From assembly GCF_020539525.1 (NCBI RefSeq), contig NZ_JACDXX010000009.1, positions 124,001 through 188,000 of the forward strand: a stretch of 64,000 nt of DNA, read 5' to 3'. A program made the position numbers and the translations under genes. The stretch is from Pseudogemmobacter faecipullorum (GTDB taxonomy: Bacteria; Pseudomonadota; Alphaproteobacteria; Rhodobacterales; Rhodobacteraceae). This document shows positions 25,446 to 36,334 of this stretch, in pieces. Numbering within the stretch: the stretch's first letter is position 1; every line of letters starts with the position of its first letter. Under the pieces are notes generated by a model. That model saw only the letters and a list, made by a program, of their open reading frames with translations. It had not been told where the DNA came from and ran no database searches.

Positions 25446-27037
25446 CGACTGATTTGCAGACCCTTCTGTCGCGCCGCGATGCGCTTGGCCTTGCGCTGGC
25501 TCTGGCCGGCCCGGCCCTGCTGCCGCGTCTGGCCCGGGCTGAGACCGCCACAACAGCGGCAGAGGGCACGATCACCAGCGCCTCGGGCGTGCGGCTTGGC
25601 CCGGCCGAGCCCTTCGCCGATGGCATGGTCGAGGCCCTGGCCCGCGCGCTGGCGGAAAAGCCTTTTGAGGCCCCGCCCGAGGTTTCGCCCGAATGGAAAG
25701 GCCTGACCTATGATCAGATCCGCGAGATCTGGTTCGATGGCAAACATGCGCTCTATAAGGGCGGCGAAAGCCCGGTTCAGGCCGAGATGTTTGTCGCCGG
25801 CCTCTATCAGCATCACGCCATCGGCATCTATGCCGTCAGCCAGGGCGAGGCGCGAGAGGTGCAGTTTGACTATGACCTCTTCGTGCGCACCGACCGCTTC
25901 CCTGATCTGCCCGAAGAGGGCACCGGTTTCTCGGGCTTCCGCCTGACCGGCGAGATCGAGACCCCCGGCACTTTCCAGGAATATGCGGTCTTCCAGGGCG
26001 CGACCTATTTCCGCGCCGTGGCCAAGGGCCAGCAATATGGCCTCTCGGCGCGCGGTTTTGCGCTGGATACGGCGCGGGCCGATAAGCCCGAGGAATTCCC
26101 GCTGTTTCGCCGCTTCTGGATCGAAGAGGGCGAGGCGGGCCAGGAAGAGGCCGTGGTCTGGGCGCTGATGGACAGCGCCTCGGTCACCGGCGCCTACCGC
26201 TTTGTCATCCGCAAGGGCGATGTCACCACCATGGATGTCGAGGCGGTGATCTTCCCGCGCGTCACGCTTGATGCGCCCGGCCTTGCGCCCGGCACCTCGA
26301 TGTTCCTGTTCAACGATCTCAACCGCCTCGCTTTCGACGATTTCCGCGAAGGCGTGCATGACAGCGACGGGCTGCTGGTGGCCAGCGGCCAGGGCGATCT
26401 GCTCTGGCGGCCGCTGATGAACCCGAAATCGGTTGAGACCTCATGGTTCGGTGATGAGAACCCGCGCGGCTTCGGGCTGATGCAGCGCGCCCGGGATCCG
26501 GGCTCGTATAATGATCTGGCGGCGCATTATGAGCGCCGGCCCTCGCTCTGGGTCGAGCCGAAAGGCGACTGGGGCAAGGGCTCGGTCGTGCTGGTGGAAA
26601 TCCCGGCCGATAAAGAGATCTACGATAATATCGTCGCCTTCTGGCGGCCTGAGGCACCGATGGAAGCGGGGGTCGAGCAGCGCTTTGCCTACCGTCTGCA
26701 CTGGGCTGATGGTGCGCCGCCGGTTGAGGGCGAGAAGGCGCGGGTGATTGCCACCCGCACCGGCGAGCGGGTGTTCGAACCTGGCCGGATGTTTGCGATT
26801 GACTATGAGGCGCATCCCGCGCTCGGCAGCGACATTGCCCAGCTTGAGGCCAAGGTCACGGTCGGTGCGGGCGAGGTGACCGGGGTGCTGTTGCATCCGA
26901 ACCCGGCCACGGGCGGCGTGCGCGTTGATGTGACGGTGATCTTCCCCCCGGAGGGCGCGCATGAGATGCGGGTCGAACTGTGGCGTGACGGCGTCAGCAT
27001 CGTTGGTGAAATCTGGTTGTATCGTTGGGTGGTGTAA
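25442..27037 (+). CDS. Periplasmic glucan biosynthesis protein OpgG/OpgD
   Basis: A 531-residue periplasmic protein needed for building or branching the glucan backbone. The signal peptide has twin arginines (LLSRRDALGLALALAGPALL, Arg11-Arg12), so Tat export as for E. coli OpgD is likely. YDQIREIWFDG, RFWIEEG and the MdoG C-terminal Ig-like domain (EGAHEMRVEL) are recognisable. It is coupled to opgC by ATGA and followed two bases later by opgH. Whether it is OpgG or OpgD cannot be decided from one gene. Confidence 0.9.
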   Translation: MTTDLQTLLSRRDALGLALALAGPALLPRLARAETATTAAEGTITSASGVRLGPAEPFADGMVEALARALAEKPFEAPPEVSPEWKGLTYDQIREIWFDGKHALYKGGESPVQAEMFVAGLYQHHAIGIYAVSQGEAREVQFDYDLFVRTDRFPDLPEEGTGFSGFRLTGEIETPGTFQEYAVFQGATYFRAVAKGQQYGLSARGFALDTARADKPEEFPLFRRFWIEEGEAGQEEAVVWALMDSASVTGAYRFVIRKGDVTTMDVEAVIFPRVTLDAPGLAPGTSMFLFNDLNRLAFDDFREGVHDSDGLLVASGQGDLLWRPLMNPKSVETSWFGDENPRGFGLMQRARDPGSYNDLAAHYERRPSLWVEPKGDWGKGSVVLVEIPADKEIYDNIVAFWRPEAPMEAGVEQRFAYRLHWADGAPPVEGEKARVIATRTGERVFEPGRMFAIDYEAHPALGSDIAQLEAKVTVGAGEVTGVLLHPNPATGGVRVDVTVIFPPEGAHEMRVELWRDGVSIVGEIWLYRWVV

Positions 27038-27039
27038 CA

Positions 27040-28764
27040 ATGAGCCGCGCTTTTCGTCCGCAATATGGCTTTCGTCCGGTCACGCTGCCGGCACCTCTGG
27101 CCATGCCGGATCAGCAGCTTGACCGTCGCTATCGTGACCCTGCCGCCCGGGCCGAAGGCCCGAAGCCAAGCCATTCGCGGCTGAGCCGCGCTGCCGTTCT
27201 GCTGTTGCCGCCGCCTTTCGCGGTTGTCTTCGGCATGACCACCGGCGAGGTGCTGGCGGCTGACGGGGCCTTTACCCCGGCCGATCTGATGCTGTCGTTC
27301 CTGTCGGGCTTTGCGGTCTACTGGATGGCAATGTCGGTGGTCTCTTCTTTCTGCGGGCTGTTCTGGCGCGCGCCCGCAAGGGCCAGCGCCGCGGCTCCGG
27401 GGCTGCGGATCGCGATCCTTTTGCCAATGTATGGTGAGGATCCGGCCGAGACCCTCTCGCCCTCGATCGCGCTTCTCGATCAGCTGCGCGCGCCGGGCCA
27501 TGGCCATCGCTTCTCGCTGCATGTGCTCTCGGATACCCGCAATGGCCGCGCGGCGCTGGAAGAGGCGGCAATGGTCGCCAAACTCAGCGCGAACCGTCCC
27601 GATCTGGCGATCACCTATCGTCACCGGGTGAAGAATACCGATTACAAACAGGGCAATATCCGCGACTGGATCTCGCGCCAGGGCGCAGCCTATGACGCGG
27701 CGCTGATCCTTGATGCTGACAGCGTGATGGGGCGCGAAAGCGTGCTTTTGCTGGCCGATACTCTGGTGGCCGATCCGGGCTGTGGCCTGGTGCAGACCCT
27801 GCCGCTGTCGAGCGCCGGGGATACAGTCTGGCAGCGGCTGCAGAGCTTTGCCAGCCGGGTTTACGGTGGGCCGCATGGCCGTGGTTTCGCGATGTGGACC
27901 GGCTCGGATGCCAATTTCCTTGGCCATAATGCCATGGTGCGGATGAAGGCCTTTGCCGCCTGCTGCGGCCTGCCGCATCTGCCGGGGCCGCGCCCGATGG
28001 GCGGGGTGATCCAGAGCCATGACTTTGTTGAGGCGGCGCTGCTGCGCCGTGCCGGCTGGGGCGTGCGGATGCTGCCTGCCGCCATGGACAGCCATGAAGG
28101 CCCGCCCGGCAATCTGCTGGCCCATATCAAGCGCGATGCGCGCTGGTGCCAGGGCAATCTGCAGCATATGCGGCTTTTGAAAACCCCGGGGCTGCACTGG
28201 GTGTCGCGGCTGCATTTCCTGTCGGGGGCCATGGCCTATCTCGGCTCGGTCATGCTTCTGGTGATGCTGATGCTCTGGGCCATGGCCGAACAGGGCCGTA
28301 CCGGCCATGCCTCCAATGGGATCGAAGTGGTGCTGGCGGGCACGGTGATCTTCCTGCTTTTCGCGCCGCGCTTCTTTGGTGTGTTTGACTATCTGCGCCG
28401 GGTCGGCGTGCCAAAGGGCAGGCGTCTGGGCTTTGGGAAGCTGCTGCTGGCTGAGACGGCGGTGGCGGTGCTCTCGGCACCGGTGATGATGCTGCATCAC
28501 ACCAAAATCATCCTGCGGGCGCTGACCGGCTCGGATACCGGCTGGCCGCAGCATTCGCATGGCCGGATCCCGCTGAAACAGCTGGCGAAATTCCACGCGC
28601 TGGAAACCCTGCTGGGCTTTGCACTGCTGGGCTTTATCGCTGCGGGCAGTCTGAGCATCTGGCTGCTGCCGGTGGCCTTTGGCCTCGCGCTGGCGGTGCC
28701 GGTTTCGGCCTGGGTTTCCGGCCCGGCGGACAGCCTCGCGGAAGTGGCCTGGAAGCGGCGCTGA
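27040..28764 (+). CDS. opgH: Glucans biosynthesis glucosyltransferase OpgH
   Basis: A 574-residue membrane-bound GT2 family glycosyltransferase that polymerises glucose from UDP-glucose and moves the chain to the periplasm. Membrane helices lie at about 55-110 and 380-560. The catalytic domain carries LPMYGEDP, DADSVMG, SHDFVEAALLRRAGW and RWCQGNLQH. The ATG at 27040 follows GGGTGGTG. It is shorter than E. coli OpgH (about 850 residues), mainly at the N-terminus, as usual in Rhodobacterales. A strong terminator follows. Confidence 0.94.
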   Translation: MSRAFRPQYGFRPVTLPAPLAMPDQQLDRRYRDPAARAEGPKPSHSRLSRAAVLLLPPPFAVVFGMTTGEVLAADGAFTPADLMLSFLSGFAVYWMAMSVVSSFCGLFWRAPARASAAAPGLRIAILLPMYGEDPAETLSPSIALLDQLRAPGHGHRFSLHVLSDTRNGRAALEEAAMVAKLSANRPDLAITYRHRVKNTDYKQGNIRDWISRQGAAYDAALILDADSVMGRESVLLLADTLVADPGCGLVQTLPLSSAGDTVWQRLQSFASRVYGGPHGRGFAMWTGSDANFLGHNAMVRMKAFAACCGLPHLPGPRPMGGVIQSHDFVEAALLRRAGWGVRMLPAAMDSHEGPPGNLLAHIKRDARWCQGNLQHMRLLKTPGLHWVSRLHFLSGAMAYLGSVMLLVMLMLWAMAEQGRTGHASNGIEVVLAGTVIFLLFAPRFFGVFDYLRRVGVPKGRRLGFGKLLLAETAVAVLSAPVMMLHHTKIILRALTGSDTGWPQHSHGRIPLKQLAKFHALETLLGFALLGFIAAGSLSIWLLPVAFGLALAVPVSAWVSGPADSLAEVAWKRR

Positions 28765-28786
28765 GTGCGCCGATAGCCTGATATGA

Positions 28787-28828
28787 AAACGACCGGAAGG
28801 CCTGGGCCTTCCGGTCGTTTTTTTTTTA
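28787..28828 (+). terminator. Terminator of the opg operon
   Basis: AACGACCGGAAGGCC and GGCCTTCCGGTCGTT form a near-perfect 15-bp stem with a loop of a few bases, followed by ten T. This is one of the strongest intrinsic terminators in the window. Confidence 0.95.
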
Positions 28829-28865
28829 CGCGGCAGGGGTGCTCAGCGTGAGCGGCCCCAGGGGG

Positions 28866-29207
28866 TCAGAGCGGGCGCTCGATCGCCTCATAGATCGCCT
28901 CAAGCGCCTGCTGGCGCTGCTGATAGGCGCGGCGCAGGCAGGGCAGATCCGCCTCGCAGGCCATGCGCTGACGCAGCCAGAGCCTCTGCTCATCCATCAT
29001 CTCGCCGCGCATCCCCATGCCGAAAAGGCCGGTCAGGAATTTCAGCGTGGTGACCATGCGCACATCGGCATCATTGAGATCGCGATTGTCACAGATCGCC
29101 TGTTCATCGGCAGCGAGGCCGGACAGGCTGCAGTCAAAACTGGCGGCGGCTGCGGGCAGGGGGGCCAGCAGCCCGAGAGCCAGGAGAAGGGCGAGCGCGC
29201 GCAGCAT
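28866..29207 (-). CDS. LprI-like secreted protein (lysozyme-inhibitor type)
   Basis: A 113-residue secreted protein. The ATG at 29207 follows GGAGAAAA, and the signal peptide (MLRALALLLALGLLAPLPAA) ends near AAA-SF. The mature part has FDCSLSGLAADEQAICD and the WLRQRMACEADLPCLRRAY block with four cysteines, the pattern of LprI/DUF1311 proteins. Some members inhibit lysozyme; for this one it is inference. It ends opposite the opg operon and lies downstream of pyrG. Confidence 0.83.
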   Translation of the reverse strand: MLRALALLLALGLLAPLPAAAASFDCSLSGLAADEQAICDNRDLNDADVRMVTTLKFLTGLFGMGMRGEMMDEQRLWLRQRMACEADLPCLRRAYQQRQQALEAIYEAIERPL

Positions 29208-29230
29208 TGGTTTTCTCCCCGGAGCAACAG

Positions 29231-29259
29231 AAAAGGCCGCACCCTGATCAGGTGCGGCC
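29231..29259 (-). terminator. Terminator of pyrG
   Basis: On the minus strand GGCCGCACCTGATCAGGGTGCGGCC is followed by TTTT, 16 bp after the pyrG stop. Confidence 0.85.
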
Positions 29260-29274
29260 CGGAATGTCAGCAGC

Positions 29275-30918
<1,644 letters not shown>

Positions 30919-30923
30919 TTGGG

Positions 30924-30983
30924 GACTCCCGCAGTTCTGGAACAGACGATTCGTTCATATGAAAACGCACCACTACGGGAGTC
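30924..30983 (-). promoter_or_regulatory. pyrG leader hairpin masking the ribosome-binding site
   Basis: In the pyrG leader GACTCCCGTAG (30983 to 30973 on the minus strand) can pair with CTGCGGGAGTC (30934 to 30924): 11 bp with one G-U, loop of 38 nt. The 3' arm contains the GGGAG ribosome-binding site, seven bases before the ATG. Folding would block initiation. A regulating ligand or protein is not evident. Confidence 0.6.
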
Positions 30984-31015
30984 GGGAATTAACCTGCCCC
31001 GTAGCAAAACGCAAC

Positions 31016-31050
31016 CACACGGCCGCAAGATCGTGTTTGCGGCCGTGTGT
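31016..31050 (-). terminator. Hairpin terminator after secG
   Basis: CACACGGCCGCAA and TTGCGGCCGTGTG form a 13-bp stem with a short loop directly after the secG stop. On the minus strand it runs on into GTTGCGTTTTGC. Read-through into pyrG remains possible. Confidence 0.7.
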
Positions 31051-31070
31051 TATGGTCAAAGATTAGTGGA

Positions 31071-31502
31071 TCAGTTGGCCGGAGCTGCCGGTTCCGATGC
31101 CGGTGCCGTTTCCGCCGGAGCCTCATCTGCGGCAGGCGGTGCTGCCGGGTCATCAGCGCGCGGCGGAGCGCCCGCAGTTCCGGCAGCCGGGGCGGCTGCG
31201 GGCGGGGGCATCATGCTGTCGAGCGAGGGCGGGGCGCCGGTTTCCGAAGAAGGCGCAGCGCCGCCCTGGATCACCGAACCCGAGCCGCTGCCACGGGTGG
31301 CAAGCACGGTAAGCGAGACCGAGGTGATGATGAAGGCAATTGCGAGCAGCCAGGTGACCTTGGTCATCGCGGTCGGCTTGGCCCGGGCCTGGGTATTGCC
31401 ACCGCCCGAGAGCAGCGCCGCGCCCTCACTCTTCTGAAGCAGCACGACCCCGATCAGGAGCAGAGCGAGGATCAGGTGGATCGCGAGTACGACGGTTTCC
31501 AT
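31071..31502 (-). CDS. secG: Preprotein translocase subunit SecG
   Basis: A 143-residue accessory subunit of the SecYEG channel. Two membrane helices (VLAIHLILALLLIGVVLLQ and VTWLLAIAFIITSVSLTVL) flank the conserved cytoplasmic segment KSEGAALLSGGG. A long Pro/Ala/Ser-rich tail of about 60 residues follows, as in other Rhodobacterales. It is followed by a hairpin and then pyrG. Confidence 0.94.
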   Translation of the reverse strand: METVVLAIHLILALLLIGVVLLQKSEGAALLSGGGNTQARAKPTAMTKVTWLLAIAFIITSVSLTVLATRGSGSGSVIQGGAAPSSETGAPPSLDSMMPPPAAAPAAGTAGAPPRADDPAAPPAADEAPAETAPASEPAAPAN

Positions 31503-31766
31503 AGGGCAGGGCTTCCTTCCAAGGCTGGCGCTATCTATTCATAAGATTTGCGGCGCGCAAGGGCGAGGGCGGTCCGGCGGTATGCTTTCTGTCCGGCTGC
31601 GGCTCTGCTGCTGCCCGGTTGCTGCTTTGGGCCGCAGCAGAAACCGGCGCGGCGATCAGGCCAGTTTTCTGCCCGCGGTAAGGCCAGTCTGGCCCAGAGC
31701 CCGTTAGCGGCGTGCCTGGTCGCTTTCGGCCTGGCATATCCCCGGGCCGCGGGGTAGCGGGGAGCT

Positions 31767-32702
31767 ATGACACAGGACCGTATTCTTCCCGGCATTTTGC
31801 TCATGCTGGGCTTTTGTGCCCTCGCACCCCTTCTCGATGTCAGCTCGAAACTGGCGGCCCAGGCCGGATTGCCGGTGGGGCTGATCACTTTCGCGCGCTT
31901 CCTTGTGCAGGGCACAATGATGGCGCTGGTGGTGCTGGCGATGCAGCTTGATCTGCGGATGAGCCGCCGGGCCATGGCGATGATCTTCCTGCGCGCCTTC
32001 TTCCTTGTGATCTCGACCTTCTCCTTTGTCTCTGCGCTGAAGGTAATGCCAATTGCTGATGCGCTGGCGATTGCCTTTGTCGAGCCTTTCATCCTGCTGC
32101 TGCTCGGACATGTGATCTATGGCGATGCGGTCGGCCCGCGCCGGATCACCGCCTGTGTCATCGGCTTCTTTGGCGCTCTGCTGATCATCCAGCCCTCGCT
32201 GACGCTGTTTGGCTATATGGCGCTCTGGCCGCTTGGCACCGCTTTCAGCTTTGCCCTCTATATGCTGGTAACCCGCACGATGTCGGCCATGATGCATCCG
32301 GTCACCATGCAGTTTCACACCAGCTGGGCCGGGCTTGTGCTCTGCCTGCCGGTGCTCTGGATCTTCCGCGATGGTCCGGTGCCCGATCTCGCCTTCATCA
32401 TGCCCGAGGGCTATGGCTGGCTCTGGCTGTTTGGTGTGGGGTTCTGGGCCTGTCTTGCGCATATGTGCATGACCCTGGCCTTTGGCTGCGCGCCTTCCTC
32501 GATGCTGGCGCCTTTGCATTACAGCGAGCTGATCGTGGCGGTGCTGCTGGGCTATCTGATCTTTGATGATCTGCCCAATGGGCTGAGTTTTGCCGGGATC
32601 GCGGTGATCACCGGCTCGGGTCTCTATCTGATCTGGCGCGAGAGGCTGGTGGCGCGGGGCGCGAAAGCCGCCCGTAAGGCCGCCCTCAGCCCCGGGGGCT
32701 GA
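31767..32702 (+). CDS. DMT-superfamily transporter (EamA)
   Basis: A 311-residue inner-membrane protein with ten predicted helices in two EamA repeats. AQAGLPVGLITFARFLVQG and IADALAIAFVEPFILLLLG are typical of drug/metabolite exporters. The substrate cannot be told from sequence. Its 3' end overlaps the convergent thiamine pyrophosphokinase gene by 17 bp, so the two transcripts are antisense at their ends. Confidence 0.9.
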   Translation: MTQDRILPGILLMLGFCALAPLLDVSSKLAAQAGLPVGLITFARFLVQGTMMALVVLAMQLDLRMSRRAMAMIFLRAFFLVISTFSFVSALKVMPIADALAIAFVEPFILLLLGHVIYGDAVGPRRITACVIGFFGALLIIQPSLTLFGYMALWPLGTAFSFALYMLVTRTMSAMMHPVTMQFHTSWAGLVLCLPVLWIFRDGPVPDLAFIMPEGYGWLWLFGVGFWACLAHMCMTLAFGCAPSSMLAPLHYSELIVAVLLGYLIFDDLPNGLSFAGIAVITGSGLYLIWRERLVARGAKAARKAALSPGG

Positions 32703-33354
32703 GGCTGAGCGCGGCAATCGCCTGACGCAGCCGCGCCCGGGGCAGGATCGCCACCATACCATTCCCTGCCATCTGCAGCCGCACCCGCCGCGCCGTCACC
32801 CGGTTTGAGGTGCCGATAAAGCCGTCTGGCGCGAAGACATGCGGATCAAGCGGCCATTCCAGCCCCTCGCTCTGAGCGCAGACCCTGGCAAAGGGAAAGA
32901 GCGAGAACAGATCTCCCGGCCGCAGCGCAATTTCAAAGCGGCCGGCGGGCAGAGCAAAGCTGACATCTTTCGGCCCCAAAACGAGGCAGGGCTGGCGGGA
33001 ATGCCGCACCAGGCTGTTCAGCACCGCAAGGGCATGATCGCTGCGCCCGCCGGAAAACCCCAGCGCCAGAATGAACGGGGCAGAAAGCGAGCGCAGGGCT
33101 TTGTCAAAATCTGTGCTGCTCTGATCGGGAATATGATAAAGATTGGCGGGCGCAACTGTTCTGCGCGCCTGATCTGAAAGCGAGTCGAGATCGCCGATGA
33201 TCACCCCCGGTCGCTGCCCGGCCGCCAGCATACGGTCTGCCCCGCCATCGGCGGCGACGCTGACGGGTGCCAGCTTCAGGGCCAGTTTCAGGTCGCGGGC
33301 TGATACCGGCCCGCCGCCCACCAGGGTGATCCCTGAGGCAGTCTCGACAATCAT
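32686..33354 (-). CDS. Thiamine diphosphokinase
   Basis: A 222-residue enzyme that converts thiamine to thiamine diphosphate. [34 protein letters not shown] and [17 protein letters not shown] are the conserved ATP- and thiamine-binding blocks of the TPK family. I use the ATG at 33354; a GTG three codons upstream is equally possible, and neither has a strong ribosome-binding site. It overlaps the DMT transporter gene at its 3' end. No thiamine riboswitch is seen upstream. Confidence 0.9.
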   Translation of the reverse strand: MIVETASGITLVGGGPVSARDLKLALKLAPVSVAADGGADRMLAAGQRPGVIIGDLDSLSDQARRTVAPANLYHIPDQSSTDFDKALRSLSAPFILALGFSGGRSDHALAVLNSLVRHSRQPCLVLGPKDVSFALPAGRFEIALRPGDLFSLFPFARVCAQSEGLEWPLDPHVFAPDGFIGTSNRVTARRVRLQMAGNGMVAILPRARLRQAIAALSLSPRG

Positions 33355-33498
33355 TCGGGTCACGCAGTTCTGGTTCAGATTAAGGCAAAATCACAGGCTG
33401 AGAGCCACAATCAATTCACTAAATTACCCCGGTCTGTCCATGGATTCGCACAAAGCACCGGCGAGACTGGTCAGGATAGAAGCATGAGGTCCGCGTCA

Positions 33499-35997
33499 AT
33501 GAACAGTGCCAGTAAGATCCTGACCGTATCCTACGGGACATTCAGCTGCACACTGGAAGGTTTTGACGAGCCCTTCAATACGATGAAGGCAATTGCCGAG
33601 TATTTCCGCGACCTTGCGGCCGATGACCGCTATTTCGGCGCCGAGCCGGCCCAGCCGGATGCCGCCATGCTGCACCGCATTGCCGAGCGTGAGATCCAGC
33701 GCCGTGTCGAGACCCGGGTGACCGATAATGCGGTGATTCTGCGCGCTGGCGAAGAGCTGGCCAGTGATCAGCCTGTTTCTGTTCCCGCCACAATGCCGTC
33801 ATCTGCCCCTCATTCTGCGACGCCCCTCGCCGCAATGGCGGCAAGCCATATCGAACCGGCTGAAACCGCGCCTGTCGCATTGGCCGAACCGCTGGTCCTG
33901 CGCCAGGCTGGAGCCGCGGCTGAGGCTGCGCCTCCCGTCGCTGATCCGGCCCGGACTGAGGGCGCGGCTGAGGCTGAGGCTGAGGTTGAGGCTGCGGAGA
34001 CTGAGAGTGGGGCCGGGCTGCCTGTGGCTGATGCGCTCGCGACGGCAGCAGATGATTCGCCCCGCCCGGTTCGCGCCGGACCGCAGCTCAGCGCCAGCAT
34101 TCCGGGCGGCGTGGCCGCGCGCCTGGCCCGGCTGCGCCGCGCCGTGGCGGCCCCGGTGGCGGCTGTGGCCGAAGCTGAGCCGCTGGCCGGCAGCCTGACT
34201 TCCAGCGCAGCCCTCTCGCATGACGCGGCTGCGGCTGAGCATTTCGCCGCAGCGCCAGAGCTGGCCGGTGACGGCGGCGATCCGCTGCAAGCATCGGCGC
34301 AAACCCGTGCCGCCGAGGAAGAAGACATGCTGACGCGGCTTGCGGCCAGCGCCCCGGTTGCAGCGGCGGTTTCGCCGCAGGAGGATCTGGTCGCAGAAAC
34401 TCCGGCAGCAGAGCAGGCCGGTGCCTTTATCCTCAGCAGCGCTGAGGCAGAGGAAGTCAGCCGGGGTGCAGAACTTGCAGAACCCCCTGAAACGGCAGAG
34501 ATCTCTGCGCCCGAAGCCGAAGCCGAAGCCGAAGCCGAAGCCGAAGCGGATCTGTCCGCCCTGATCTCGCGGCTGAGTGACGAGGCATCCCAGCCGGTCG
34601 CCGCCGTGCCGGTTGTGGCCGCCGAGACCCCCGAGACCCGCGAGATCCCCGCGACCCCCGAAACCCCGGCAGCCTTTGACCCCTTCGCCGATGATCCGGA
34701 TTTCGACGAGGATGACAGTTCCTGGTATCTGCCCGCCACCGGGCCGGTGGAGGAGACTGCGGCTGCTCTGGCGGAAGACGAGTTGAGCCCGGAGCCTGAA
34801 TTTGTTGTCCTGGCTCAGGATCCGGCAGCAGAAGAAATCGCAGCGGATGCGGCGCAGCACCTGATGCCTGTAAGCGGGGCTGAGGCTGAGGTTGAGGCTG
34901 TAAGCAAGGCTGAGGCTAAGGAAGTGCAGCCTTTCGTCGCCGAAACCCCGATTCCGGCTCCGAGGCTGGCGCCCGGAGCGGTTGCTGCCGCTGAACTGTC
35001 CGACAAGCTGCAGCGCGCCCGGGCAAGGGTGATCAGGATCCGCCGCATCGACCCGGTTGCCCCGGCTCTGCAGGCCGAAACCGCTGCCCCCGTCACCGCT
35101 GCCCCCGATACGGCTGCCCCCGCTGCTTTCGTCGCACCGGTCCCGGCCGGGAGCGAGGATGTCGACCGGCTGTTGCGCCAGGCCGATGATGAGATGGCCG
35201 ATGTCGATAATCAGCGCCGCCTGACTTCGATTCAGCACCTGAAGGCCGCCGTGGCCTCGACCAATGCCGACCGTCGTGCGGGAATGCCGCAGCCTGATCC
35301 GGGCCAGCGCGAAGGCGCTTATCGCGCCGATCTGGCCCGTTCGGTGGTGCGCCCGGTGCGCCCGGTCCGGGTCAGCCGCAGCGAAAACGCGGCGGTGGAA
35401 CAGCTCGCCCAGGCGCTGAATGGCGAAGCGGGGCGCAGCGCTGCGGTACGTCCGGCACCCCTGGTGCTGATCTCGGAGCAGCGGATCGATCTCTCGGCTG
35501 CCGCGCCGCGCGAAGCCGCGCCGCGTCCGCATCTGGTCCAGGATTTGGCTGCCGCCGCGCCGCTTGTGCTGCAGGACGAGGCCGGGGAAGCCGGGGAGTT
35601 CAGCAGGCCGCAGGCGCAGCAGGCAGGCTTTGCCGGTGTTTTTGAGGCTTTCGACCTTGAGACCGAGGATGAGGATGAGGATTTCGCGCTGCTGCCGGGC
35701 GATAGTGAGGGCTTCCAGGAATTCGCCGAGCGTCTGGGCGCGACCGAACTGCCGGAACTGCTCGAAGCCGCCGCCGCCTATGCGCTCTGCATCGAGCAGC
35801 GTGAGCATTTCACCCGCCCCTTCCTGATGCGCCGGCTGATCAATGGCCAGCTGGGCGGACCGATGAGCCGAGAGGAAGGTCTGCGCAGCTTTGGCACTTT
35901 GCTGCGCGAGGGCCGGATCGAGAAAATCCGCCGTGGCCAATATGCTCTGCCCGAAGACAGCAATGTGCTGGCCGAGGCGCGCAAATTCGCCGGCTGA
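33499..35997 (+). CDS. Large Ala/Glu-rich protein with conserved ends, function unknown
   Basis: An 832-residue protein. The first about 80 residues ([39 protein letters not shown]) and the last about 120 ([40 protein letters not shown]) look globular and conserved. Similar Rhodobacterales proteins carry uninformative names. The roughly 600 residues between are Ala, Glu, Pro and Val-rich and probably disordered, with EAEAEAE runs. The end recalls a small winged-helix fold. There is no signal peptide or membrane segment. I prefer ATG 33499 (AGGTCC upstream) over 33484. It is followed by a terminator. Confidence 0.8.
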   Translation: MNSASKILTVSYGTFSCTLEGFDEPFNTMKAIAEYFRDLAADDRYFGAEPAQPDAAMLHRIAEREIQRRVETRVTDNAVILRAGEELASDQPVSVPATMPSSAPHSATPLAAMAASHIEPAETAPVALAEPLVLRQAGAAAEAAPPVADPARTEGAAEAEAEVEAAETESGAGLPVADALATAADDSPRPVRAGPQLSASIPGGVAARLARLRRAVAAPVAAVAEAEPLAGSLTSSAALSHDAAAAEHFAAAPELAGDGGDPLQASAQTRAAEEEDMLTRLAASAPVAAAVSPQEDLVAETPAAEQAGAFILSSAEAEEVSRGAELAEPPETAEISAPEAEAEAEAEAEADLSALISRLSDEASQPVAAVPVVAAETPETREIPATPETPAAFDPFADDPDFDEDDSSWYLPATGPVEETAAALAEDELSPEPEFVVLAQDPAAEEIAADAAQHLMPVSGAEAEVEAVSKAEAKEVQPFVAETPIPAPRLAPGAVAAAELSDKLQRARARVIRIRRIDPVAPALQAETAAPVTAAPDTAAPAAFVAPVPAGSEDVDRLLRQADDEMADVDNQRRLTSIQHLKAAVASTNADRRAGMPQPDPGQREGAYRADLARSVVRPVRPVRVSRSENAAVEQLAQALNGEAGRSAAVRPAPLVLISEQRIDLSAAAPREAAPRPHLVQDLAAAAPLVLQDEAGEAGEFSRPQAQQAGFAGVFEAFDLETEDEDEDFALLPGDSEGFQEFAERLGATELPELLEAAAAYALCIEQREHFTRPFLMRRLINGQLGGPMSREEGLRSFGTLLREGRIEKIRRGQYALPEDSNVLAEARKFAG
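34513..34548 (+). repeat. In-frame GAAGCC hexamer tandem repeat
   Basis: Five perfect GAAGCC units and one GAAGCG encode an (Glu-Ala)6 run inside the 832-residue protein. Units are in frame, so copy-number slippage would lengthen or shorten the run without a frameshift. Imperfect GCTGAG runs occur at 33965-33995 and 34878-34918. Confidence 0.85.
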
Positions 35998-36020
35998 GGC
36001 CGCAAGGCTACAGCCCTGGC

Positions 36021-36058
36021 ACAAAAAAGGCGCTTCCGCAGGGAAGCGCCTTTTGTCT
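36021..36058. terminator. Bidirectional terminator
   Basis: AAAAAAGGCGCTTCC, GCAG, and GGAAGCGCCTTTT form a stem with A and T runs on both sides, between the convergent 832-residue protein gene and the DUF2842 gene. Confidence 0.9.
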
Positions 36059-36074
36059 TTGGCAGCCATATAGC

Positions 36075-36329
36075 CTAGCGCGGCGGCGGGGCATCCGGAT
36101 CGGCCTGGCCGATGCCGCGGAAAATGCTGCGGCAGGGCAGGGCCCAGATCAGGCCGGTGCCGATGAAGACCACCAGCTCCAGCCAGAAGGGCATCCGGTC
36201 CTGAGGCCCGGGCCACCAGGTGTCATTGGCCCAGCCAATCACGCCGAGCGTCAGCAGAATATAAAGCGGCAATCCGATCACAAGGATCAGAAGGGCCAGC
36301 TTTCTCCGGGCCTTATAGCTCAGCGCCAT
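36075..36329 (-). CDS. DUF2842 small membrane protein
   Basis: An 84-residue inner-membrane protein with two helices (LALLILVIGLPLYILLTLG and LELVVFIGTGLIWALP). The basic start SYKARRKL and the end LPCRSIFRGIGQ fit DUF2842, a family without assigned function. It lies five bases after purA on the same strand and is probably cotranscribed with it. Confidence 0.88.
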   Translation of the reverse strand: MALSYKARRKLALLILVIGLPLYILLTLGVIGWANDTWWPGPQDRMPFWLELVVFIGTGLIWALPCRSIFRGIGQADPDAPPPR

Positions 36330-36334
36330 CTTTA

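Noticed and set aside
26803-28596. 597-codon frame antisense to opgG and opgH
   Set aside because: It is a composition shadow (His/Gln/Arg-rich) without start signals, opposite well-conserved genes.
33799-36216. 805-codon frame antisense to the Ala/Glu-rich protein
   Set aside because: The sense frame has conserved ends, a start signal and a terminator; the antisense frame reads through that terminator and has none of these.
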